NCBI GenBank assembly: GCA_046729855.1
Contig: JBKPHM010000137.1
Span: forward strand, 1 to 6,026
Source: DATHSY01 sp046729855
Lineage (GTDB): Bacteria; Actinomycetota; UBA4738; HRBIN12
Length of the DNA: 6,026 bases
Reading direction: 5' to 3'
In this document: positions 1 through 5,283 of the stretch, piece after piece
Layout of the letters: each line of letters starts with the position of its first letter
Numbering within the stretch: position 1 is the stretch's first letter
The notes under the pieces: model-generated
Told to the model about the DNA's origin: nothing
Seen by the model: the letters and a program-made list of their open reading frames with translations, nothing else
Databases searched by the model: none
Program-made: the position numbers and the translations under genes

Positions 1-696
1 ATAGGCGGCGCTGTTGAGCGCAAGTGGACCGGCGGAACGGAATTGCGACGAGCTCTGCATCAGGAACGGCTTGACGCCGCCGACCCACGGAGTGGGGTCT
101 AGCACCGTCGTGCCGTTCGGCGCCACCGGATCAAAGAACCCCGGATTCGCGTTCGGCACGAACTGTGAGGGCCCCAAGCGTCCATCGTTCTGCCGTGCGG
201 CGATCATCGCATCGGCCGCGGCGTTCCCCGCCGCGATCCCCAGCGTCTTGAACTGGGAGTCGGGGATCAGGGCGAGCGAGGCAGCGTACCTCTCGGCGAG
301 TGACTGCAACACGCTCTCCCTGCTCGGGAACGGGATGCTCGCGGGCACCGTCGACACGATGTTGGAGAGGACCCTGTACGCGGCGGTCGCGACCGCCGCT
401 TCCTCAGAGGTCCGTGAGGGGAAGCGCCTCTTGAGGAGATACGATCGGTAGTGGATCGGCCCGATCGCGTTGACCGCGTCGTAGACGGCGCCCTGGGTCA
501 TCGCCAGGTTGATCTGAATGGCGGGCCCTGCTCCGCCCGCCGGCCCAGGCATCGCGGCGAGTGTGCCGGTCGCGATCAGGTTCCACTCGGTCACGGCGTT
601 GCCGGCAGGCTGGCCCCGTGCCGAGGTCGAGAGGCCGCAGACGGCGGCGACGAGCAGCGCAGTCACCGCTATCCGGACCGTCGTTCTCAGGTGCAT
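1..696 (-). CDS. Vanadium-dependent haloperoxidase-like protein (PAP2 superfamily), exported, C-terminus outside window
   Basis: This is the first 232 residues of a protein that runs off the left edge. Residues 1-26 form a signal peptide: a basic start (MHLRTTVR), a hydrophobic run (IAVTALLVAAVCGL) and a likely cleavage after TSA, so the product should be exported. The mature start matches the N-terminal helical region of bacterial vanadium chloroperoxidase-like proteins: VTEWNLIATGTL at about 35-46, INLAMTQGAVYDAVNAI at about 62-78, and PWVGGVKPFLMQSSSQFR at about 204-221. In this family a vanadate-binding site of Lys, Arg and His residues oxidises halides with peroxide, but those residues lie in the missing C-terminal half, so activity cannot be judged. 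Many family members have no proven activity and may be phosphatase-like. The ATG is 4 bp after the stop of the DUF4242 gene and is preceded by AAAGGAG (704-710), which fixes the start and indicates translational coupling. Confidence 0.85.
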   Translation of the reverse strand, partial: MHLRTTVRIAVTALLVAAVCGLSTSARGQPAGNAVTEWNLIATGTLAAMPGPAGGAGPAIQINLAMTQGAVYDAVNAIGPIHYRSYLLKRRFPSRTSEEAAVATAAYRVLSNIVSTVPASIPFPSRESVLQSLAERYAASLALIPDSQFKTLGIAAGNAAADAMIAARQNDGRLGPSQFVPNANPGFFDPVAPNGTTVLDPTPWVGGVKPFLMQSSSQFRSAGPLALNSAAY

Positions 697-700
697 GGGT

Positions 701-967
701 CTACTCCTTTCCGGACGAGGCCGCCTCGACGACACGCAAGGGCTCGAGTCCTGCACGTTGCGCCACCAGCGCGGCCTCACGGCCCGACGGCGCAGCGAAG
801 GTGAAGAAGCAGATCTCGTCCTCGGGGACGTGGATCGAGCACTCGAAGCGGACGCGCGTCCCCTCCCGCGTCAGCTCCTCGGCGGCCGAGCGGGCCCGCC
901 GCTCACGAGCGGCGCGCTCTCGCGCGTCTCCGCGACCGAGGTACGTCTCGACGAGATAGCTCGGCAC
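701..967 (-). CDS. DUF4242 (SCO4226-like, putative nickel-binding) small protein
   Basis: This 88-residue protein resembles the DUF4242 family of small ferredoxin-like alpha/beta proteins, for which SCO4226 of Streptomyces is a described nickel-binding member. Visible family features are the first strand PSYLVETYL (2-10), a charged helix (14-35), the central strand pair with CSIHVPEDEICFFTF (43-57), a helix APSGREAALVAQRAGL (59-74) and the closing strand RVVEA (78-82). The start is taken as GTG at 967-965, immediately before the conserved PSYLVE strand. No clear Shine-Dalgarno precedes it, and the open frame extends further upstream without a good start, so the N-terminus is the weakest part of the call. 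The gene sits 77 bp after the LuxR regulator and 4 bp before the haloperoxidase-like gene, all on the same strand. Its role is unknown; metal binding or sensing for the neighbouring oxidative enzyme is only a guess. Confidence 0.78.
   Translation of the reverse strand: MPSYLVETYLGRGDARERAARERRARSAAEELTREGTRVRFECSIHVPEDEICFFTFAAPSGREAALVAQRAGLEPLRVVEAASSGKE
704..710 (-). promoter_or_regulatory. Shine-Dalgarno of the haloperoxidase-like gene, inside the DUF4242 3' end
   Basis: Read on the minus strand, AAAGGAG lies 7 bases before the ATG at 696-694. It encodes the final Gly-Lys-Glu codons of the DUF4242 protein just before its TAG stop (703-701). The overlap supports translation of the two genes from one message. 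Confidence 0.7.
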
Positions 968-1005
968 GCAGCCGAAGCTACGACCCAGCCCCCGCGGGAG
1001 AAAGG

Positions 1006-1018
1006 TCAGAACCTCTGA
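1006..1018. repeat. Short perfect inverted repeat (5-3-5) upstream of the DUF4242 gene
   Basis: TCAGA and TCTGA arms flank a 3-base spacer in the 77-bp gap between the LuxR regulator and the DUF4242 gene, about 40 bp before the latter's start. It could be a small operator, but arms this short occur by chance often enough that the call is weak. Confidence 0.2.
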
Positions 1019-1025
1019 TCTTTGC

Positions 1026-1040
1026 TCGGCTTGGTGCCGA
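1026..1040 (-). terminator. Possible weak stem-loop just after the LuxR regulator stop
   Basis: A 5-bp perfect stem (TCGGC / GCCGA) with a 5-base loop lies 4 bases beyond the TAA of the LuxR gene. No U-run follows on the minus strand, so it is at best an attenuating or RNA-stabilising hairpin rather than a standard intrinsic terminator. Confidence 0.2.
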
Positions 1041-1044
1041 TCTT

Positions 1045-3804
1045 TTACCGGAGCCGGCGGGCGAGCTCCGTCCGCGAGCGCACGCCGAGCTTGGCGTAGA
1101 TGTGGCTGAGATGGGTCGCGACCGTACGCTCGCTGAGGAAGAGCGTGGCGGCGACCTCCCGATTCGTTCGCCCCTCGGCGACGAGGTCGGCGACGCGGCG
1201 CTCGGCCGGCGACAGGCCCTCCACGCGTCTGCGCCCGCCGATGCGGCCGAGCTCGGCGCGTGCCTTTTCCGCCCACACCGGTGTCCCGACCTCCTCGAAG
1301 ATCCCAAGCGCCTGCTGCAGCGACGCGCGTGCCGCCGCCAGGCGCCTCGCGCGCCGCTGCGCGGCTCCTAAGGCGAGCAGCGTCCGGGCGTGCTCGAACG
1401 GCATCTGGGTTCGCGCGTGCTCGGCGAGGGCGCGATCGAACGCCTCGAACGAGGTCTCGAAGTCGCCCGTCGCGGCGGCGAGGAGCCCGCGCGAGCGCGC
1501 CGCAACCGCCAGCGGCCAGGGCTCGGCGAGCGTGCGCGCCCGGCCTTCCAGCCGGTCGACGAGTGCGCCGGCGGTCTCGAGCTCGCCGACCGCGATCGCC
1601 GCCTCGATCGCGTCTGACAGCACTTGAGATGCGGTGAGATGTCGATACCCCCGCTCCTCGAGACGATCCACGAGCGGCAGCAGCCGGTCGAGCGCCGCTC
1701 GCGGATCACCGAGCGAGAGGTCGACGAACGCGAGGGCCTCGAGGTCCCGCACCCGGTGCTCTTCCAGGTGTTCACGCGCCGCGAGCTCTGCTCCCTCGGC
1801 GAAGAGAGCCTGCGCCTCTTCCAAGCGGCCGGCGTACGCAGCGACGACCCCCGCTGCGCGCCGGCCGTGCTCGCGGGCCGATTGCTCTTCTCCGAAGAAG
1901 CCGGAGTACTCGGACAGCAGCCGGTCTGCTTCGTCGAGCCTCCCAGCGCGACACTCGAGCTGAACGAGGTGGAACGCCGCGAACGCGTCGAAGGAATCGA
2001 GTCCGTAGTCCTGCGCGCGATGCCGGTAGTCCTGGTAAAAGCGACGCGCCTCGTCGAGGCGGCCAGCATGGAACAGTCGGACCGCCGCCACCCACGTGGG
2101 CGAGTGAAGGTACGGCCGTCCTCCCGCCTCGTGCTCCAGCGCGAGCGAGCGGCGGGCGAGCTCGTCCGAGATAGGGTTGCCCGCAGCGTGCTCGAGGAGG
2201 AGGTAGAACCCGAGCGCCTGGGCGAGCAGGGCCGGCTCGTCTGTCCTCTCCGCATGCTCGACCGCGGCGGCCGCGTGTGATCGAGCAGACGCGAGCTCGA
2301 GAAGCAGGGCGTAGTTGTTGGCCTGCTCATCGTGAAACTCCGCGCTGAGCGCGTCGCCGAGCCCCGGCTGGAGCAGCGCCTCCTCACCAAGCTTGACGCC
2401 CTCGGCGAGGTCGTCGCCAAGGTGGCTGAGCTGGATCAGCGCCCTTGCCCGCTCTGGACCCGGTGTCAGCGTCGTGGCGAGCGGCTCGACGAGCCTCAAC
2501 GCGCGGGCTTCATCGCCGACCTCGTCCCAGAAACGGGACGCGCGGAGTCGCCGGCGTGACCCCTCCGGTGCTGCCGTGGGGGTCCGCGCGGCCGCGAGCT
2601 CGCAGAGCTCGGCTGCGGCTGCGCACCCACCACGCGCGGCGGCGACCTCGGCTGCGGCCTCGAGCGCCGCGGCGACCTCCTCATCGGCGCCGTCGACGGC
2701 GAGCGCGAGATGGCGGGCGCGCTGCTCGAGATCGTCCACGACCCGGGCGAGACGTCCGTGAAGGTCGCGTCGCTCGTCCGGCTCCAGCCGGGAGGAAACG
2801 GCGAGCGGAAACAGCGGATGTGTGAAGCGGACGCGATCGGCTTCAAGTGCCACCAACCCCGCCTCGATCGCCGGTCGGAACGCTGCGCCCTCGCCGCCAG
2901 CCGCCTCGACGAGCCCGAGCGTCGGCCGGGCGAGGGCGCTTGCGAGTCTCAGCACCTCGACGGTGCGAGGAGGGAGGTCGGCGAGCCGCCGCGCGAGCAG
3001 GGCGTCGAGCTGCGAGGGAACCGGGAGCGGCTCGCCCGCTGCCGGCGGCCGCGGCAGCTGCTCGAGGGCCCGAGCGAGCTCGAGGGCGAAGAAGGGGTTG
3101 CCGCCCGAGGTCTCGTACACCTGGAGCAGCCTCGAGCGGCCGAACGAGCGGTCAAGGCGCGACCGCAAGAGCTGGTGGATCGCGCCCAGACTGAGCGGGC
3201 CAACGGGCAGCCGCTCGACCCGCTCGGCGTCCGTCGCACGTTCGAGCTCCGATATCTCCGCTCGTTCGTCGACGCGGCGGGCGAGTAGGAGCAGGACCGG
3301 CTCGTTCCCCAGGCGTCGCACGGCGAACGCGAGTGCGCTCGCCGAGGAGGGGTCGAGCCACTGGACGTCGTCGACCGTGAGAACAAGCGGACCCCCGGCA
3401 GCGAGAACCTCCACGGCGTTCCGCACGGCGACGCCGAGCGTGCGCGGATCCACCGAGCGTCCCGCTGCCTCCTCCACGATCAGCGCGACCTCGAGCGCGC
3501 GGCGCCTCGGCGCGGACAGTACCGGCACGACGAGCTCGAGCACGTCCTCGAACAGGTCACCTAGGCCCGCGTGAGCAAGTCCCTGCTCCGCCTCGGTCGG
3601 CCGCGAGGAGAGGACGCGGAACCCGCGCTCGCGCGCGGCCTTTACTCCGGCGAGCCAGAGCGTCGATTTTCCGATCCCTGCCTCGCCCTCGAGCACGAGT
3701 GCCGCTGGTCCTTCAGCCGTGCGGTCGAGGAAGGCGGACAGGGAACGAAGCTCCTCGTCCCTGCCGACAATCTCGACGGTCATCGCTTGTAATGAGTGTG
3801 ACAC
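1045..3804 (-). CDS. Large ATP-binding LuxR-family (LAL-type) transcriptional regulator
   Basis: This complete 919-residue protein has the LAL (MalT-like) layout. An N-terminal STAND/AAA ATPase starts at VGRDEEL (13-19), with Walker A GEAGIGKST (40-48) and Walker B LVLTVDDVQWLD (140-151). A long Ala/Leu/Glu-rich helical region follows, with TPR-like helix pairs such as AGRLDEADRLLSEY and AGRLEEAQALFAEG. The final 60 or so residues are a LuxR/GerE helix-turn-helix (LSPAERRVADLVAEGRTNREVA, then LSERTVATHLSHIYAKLGV). Such proteins bind an inducer through the TPR region, oligomerise with ATP and activate transcription. The start chosen is GTG 3804-3802 because GAGG (3815-3812) sits 7 bases before it. 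ATG 3783-3781 (912 residues, starting MTVEIVGRDEE) also fits the family but lacks a Shine-Dalgarno. All core motifs look intact, unlike the broken cyclase-like gene 59 bp upstream. The adjoining DUF4242 and haloperoxidase-like genes are its obvious candidate targets. Confidence 0.93.
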   Translation of the reverse strand: MSHSLQAMTVEIVGRDEELRSLSAFLDRTAEGPAALVLEGEAGIGKSTLWLAGVKAARERGFRVLSSRPTEAEQGLAHAGLGDLFEDVLELVVPVLSAPRRRALEVALIVEEAAGRSVDPRTLGVAVRNAVEVLAAGGPLVLTVDDVQWLDPSSASALAFAVRRLGNEPVLLLLARRVDERAEISELERATDAERVERLPVGPLSLGAIHQLLRSRLDRSFGRSRLLQVYETSGGNPFFALELARALEQLPRPPAAGEPLPVPSQLDALLARRLADLPPRTVEVLRLASALARPTLGLVEAAGGEGAAFRPAIEAGLVALEADRVRFTHPLFPLAVSSRLEPDERRDLHGRLARVVDDLEQRARHLALAVDGADEEVAAALEAAAEVAAARGGCAAAAELCELAAARTPTAAPEGSRRRLRASRFWDEVGDEARALRLVEPLATTLTPGPERARALIQLSHLGDDLAEGVKLGEEALLQPGLGDALSAEFHDEQANNYALLLELASARSHAAAAVEHAERTDEPALLAQALGFYLLLEHAAGNPISDELARRSLALEHEAGGRPYLHSPTWVAAVRLFHAGRLDEARRFYQDYRHRAQDYGLDSFDAFAAFHLVQLECRAGRLDEADRLLSEYSGFFGEEQSAREHGRRAAGVVAAYAGRLEEAQALFAEGAELAAREHLEEHRVRDLEALAFVDLSLGDPRAALDRLLPLVDRLEERGYRHLTASQVLSDAIEAAIAVGELETAGALVDRLEGRARTLAEPWPLAVAARSRGLLAAATGDFETSFEAFDRALAEHARTQMPFEHARTLLALGAAQRRARRLAAARASLQQALGIFEEVGTPVWAEKARAELGRIGGRRRVEGLSPAERRVADLVAEGRTNREVAATLFLSERTVATHLSHIYAKLGVRSRTELARRLR

Positions 3805-3811
3805 CGGACGA

Positions 3812-3815
3812 CCTC
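3812..3815 (-). promoter_or_regulatory. Shine-Dalgarno deciding the LuxR regulator start
   Basis: GAGG on the minus strand lies 7 bases before GTG 3804-3802. The downstream in-frame ATG at 3783-3781 is preceded only by an A/C/T-rich stretch without a purine core, so the GTG is favoured. Confidence 0.5.
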
Positions 3816-3863
3816 GTTCAGCGCGGCGCTGAGCGCGGAGGCCCGCGAGTAACGTGACGTCCT

Positions 3864-4486
3864 CTAGGTCGTTTCCGCGACCCAAGAGACGACGAGCTCG
3901 TGAGCACGCGCGACGCGCTGAGTCCGTCTCGTCCGCTGCTCGCCCAGATCGCGAATCGATAGCCCGCCGAGATCCTCGTCCTGGAGCAGATTCGCCGTCT
4001 CCTGCGACATGAAGATCTGACCACCTTCGGCGGCGTCGCAGAGCTCAGCGCAACGCGCGGCCGCCGTGCCGATCCCGCCTGCCCGGAGTGGAGCCCGACG
4101 CTGATCGCAGGTCTCAGTCCCTGCGGCCATTCGTGGGCTGCGAGGGCGCGCTGGGCGGCAACCGCCACATGCGCGGCCTGCTTCGCGGTCGGGAAAGCCG
4201 CCAGGGACGAGTCGCCGGACACCTCCACCTCGCGCCCGCTCATCTCCTCGAACAGCCTCCGGAGCAGCCGTTGGTACTCGCCGAGCAACGCGTCGAAGAG
4301 GTCCGGTGTGAGCTCGCTGGAGAGGCGCATCATTCGCCTCCCCTCCGTCATCAGAAGCGTGACGGTTCCGCTAGGCAACTCCGCCCTTACGCCTGCATCT
4401 TTCCGGTGCGGAACGCGACAGAGCCGCGAGCGCGAAAACCCCGCATTTCGACATTTTTTGCTCCTTTTTGCGGTAACCTCGTTCAC
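3864..4486 (-). pseudogene. Frameshifted, catalytically degenerate class III adenylate/guanylate cyclase-like gene
   Basis: Homology to the cyclase domain is split over two frames. The first frame, open from GTG 4486, carries ELPSGTVTLLMT, then SGREVEVSGDSSLAAFPTAKQAA, VAVAAQRALAAHEWPQGL and AISVGLHSGQA. From about 4085 downward the family pattern continues in the -1 frame: GGIGTAAARCAELCDAAEGG, QIFMSQETANLL and LSIRDLGEQ, ending at TAG 3866-3864. Staying in the first frame gives only an Arg/Ser-rich tail to 3818. A single lost base, for example in the CCC at 4082-4084, would explain the break. The usual metal-binding loop TDIEGST reads TEGRRMM, and the transition-state Asn and Arg positions appear as Ala and Glu; only the Asp of SGDS remains. 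It was therefore probably a non-catalytic cyclase-fold protein before the break. The true start is unclear: the homology begins near 4381, with TTG at 4378-4376 as one candidate. It lies 59 bp upstream of the LuxR gene on the same strand. A sequencing error could also produce the shift. Confidence 0.72.
4371..4454 (-). CDS. Possible 27-residue leader ORF, or displaced N-terminus of the cyclase-like gene
   Basis: ATG 4454-4452 is preceded by AAGGAG at 4466-4461 with a 6-base spacer, the best ribosome-binding site in the window. It opens a frame of 27 codons (MSKCGVFALAALSRSAPERC, then RRKGGVA) ending in TAG at 4373-4371. This frame differs from the cyclase-like frame, and its stop lies just beyond a TTG (4378-4376) in the cyclase frame, so it could be a translationally coupled leader. 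Alternatively it is the original N-terminus of the cyclase-like gene, cut off by a further indel. The peptide matches nothing I recognise. Confidence 0.3.
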   Translation of the reverse strand: MSKCGVFALAALSRSAPERCRRKGGVA

Positions 4487-4493
4487 GTGCGGC

Positions 4494-4509
4494 GCGGCTG
4501 ACTCGCCGC
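4494..4509. repeat. Short GC stem-loop in the divergent intergenic region
   Basis: GCGGC and GCCGC arms flank a 6-base loop, 45 bp before the RodZ-like start. It may lie in the 5' leader of that transcript or serve as a protein-binding site. In GC-rich DNA such a hairpin is not rare. Confidence 0.2.
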
Positions 4510-4540
4510 AGGCACATCCCTGCGAGCGCCGAGGTCAGAG

Positions 4541-4547
4541 GAAGAGG
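4541..4547 (+). promoter_or_regulatory. Shine-Dalgarno fixing the RodZ-like GTG start
   Basis: GAAGAGG, within a longer purine run from 4538, ends 6 bases before GTG 4554. It decides against the longer open frame that reaches back to 4308, whose extra residues are the antisense of the cyclase-like gene. Confidence 0.65.
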
Positions 4548-4553
4548 TGCAGG

Positions 4554-5276
4554 GTGCTCGAGATCGGCAGCAGTCTCCGCGAAGCGCGGATTCTCCGCGG
4601 GGTCGAGCTTGCCCAGGTCGAGGCGGCTACGCACATCCGTACGAAGTATCTCGAGGCGCTCGAGAACGACCGTTTCGACCTGCTTCCCGGGGAGGCTTAC
4701 GCCCGGGGGTTTCTGCGCACCTACGCGGACTATCTCGAACTCCAAGCGGACCTCTTTGTCGACGAGTACAACGCGCGCTTCGCTCCTCCCGAAGAGCCCC
4801 TGCCCCAGCTCATCCCGCGTCGTCGGATCGAGCTGAACTGGCTCCCGGCGCGCGAGATCGCTGGCGCCCTTATAGTCGTCGCCCTCGTTGCCGTACTCGC
4901 CTGGAGGGTCGACACCGGCGGTGAGCCGACCGAGCCTGCGCCGACCGGCGGGCCTGCGCCGAGGAAAGCGCCGTCGGCCCCGGTGAGAGTCCCCCGACGA
5001 GCGCGCGAGGCACGGGCGGCGACCCTTGTCCTGACCGCTGCGCACGGGCCCTGCTGGCTCCGCGTGCAGCTCGGCTCATCGGCGGGCAGGCATCTCTACG
5101 AGGGCATGCTGGAGGAGGGCCAGTCCCTCCGTTTCGCTGGAAAACGCCTCTGGCTCCGTCTCGGCGCGCCGAGCAACCTCGAGGCCAGCGTGAACGGTGA
5201 GCGGGCCAGCCTGCCGGAGGACACGGCCAACGTTGTCGCGACCGCCGCGGGTGTGCGCACGGTCGAAGGCGGTTAG
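4554..5276 (+). CDS. RodZ-like protein: N-terminal helix-turn-helix, one membrane segment, DUF4115-like C-terminal domain
   Basis: This complete 240-residue protein has the domain order of bacterial RodZ homologues. Residues 3-72 form an Xre-like HTH_25 domain (IGSSLREARILRGVEL, then AATHIRTKYLEALENDRFD, LPGEAYARGFLRTYADYLEL). A basic stretch RRR (89-91) precedes a single membrane helix at about 101-117 (EIAGALIVVALVAVLAW). A Pro/Ala-rich linker (about 122-147) leads to a beta-rich domain (157-215) with the DUF4115 pattern CWLRVQ, LYEGMLEEG, FAGKRLWLRLGAPSNLEASVNG. In rod-shaped bacteria RodZ links MreB to the elongation machinery. In actinobacteria the function of such proteins is less clear, and no mre or fts gene is visible here. 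The start is GTG 4554, supported by the purine-rich Shine-Dalgarno. It diverges from the cyclase-like/LuxR block and is followed 7 bp later by the oxygenase-like gene, suggesting co-transcription. Confidence 0.87.
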   Translation: MLEIGSSLREARILRGVELAQVEAATHIRTKYLEALENDRFDLLPGEAYARGFLRTYADYLELQADLFVDEYNARFAPPEEPLPQLIPRRRIELNWLPAREIAGALIVVALVAVLAWRVDTGGEPTEPAPTGGPAPRKAPSAPVRVPRRAREARAATLVLTAAHGPCWLRVQLGSSAGRHLYEGMLEEGQSLRFAGKRLWLRLGAPSNLEASVNGERASLPEDTANVVATAAGVRTVEGG

Positions 5277-5283
5277 CCTCCGT

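Larger units (their letters stand above)
4455..4553. promoter_or_regulatory. Divergent intergenic region with an AT-rich island
   Basis: This segment separates the minus-strand cyclase-like/LuxR block from the plus-strand RodZ-like gene and must hold or border promoters for both. Positions 4444-4476 are markedly AT-rich compared with the surrounding DNA. On the plus strand TAACCT (4474-4479) could be a -10-like element, but I see no convincing -35 at standard spacing. On the minus strand the island contains the strong AAGGAG site instead, so it may reflect translation rather than transcription signals. Confidence 0.35.

Noticed and set aside
14..451. Open frame of 145 codons on the plus strand
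   Set aside because: It lies antisense to the haloperoxidase-like gene, whose minus-strand translation has a signal peptide and clear family motifs. The plus-strand product resembles nothing and lacks a Shine-Dalgarno.
701..1276. A 191-residue version of the DUF4242 protein starting inside the LuxR gene
   Set aside because: The extra N-terminal part is an Arg/Gly-rich antisense-style shadow of the LuxR HTH-coding region. Family homology begins only at PSYLVE, so the 88-residue form from GTG 967 is preferred.
1624..2280. Open frame of 218 codons on the plus strand
   Set aside because: It is antisense to the TPR region of the LuxR regulator and has no recognisable domain or ribosome-binding site.
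1368..2420. Open frame of 350 codons on the minus strand inside the LuxR gene
   Set aside because: It is out of frame with the regulator and Ser/Arg/Pro-rich throughout, typical of shadow frames in GC-rich DNA. The overlapping regulator frame has coherent TPR-like repeats.
4308..4553. N-terminal extension of the RodZ-like protein
   Set aside because: The extension is antisense to the cyclase-like gene and lacks homology, whereas GTG 4554 has a good Shine-Dalgarno directly before the conserved helix-turn-helix.
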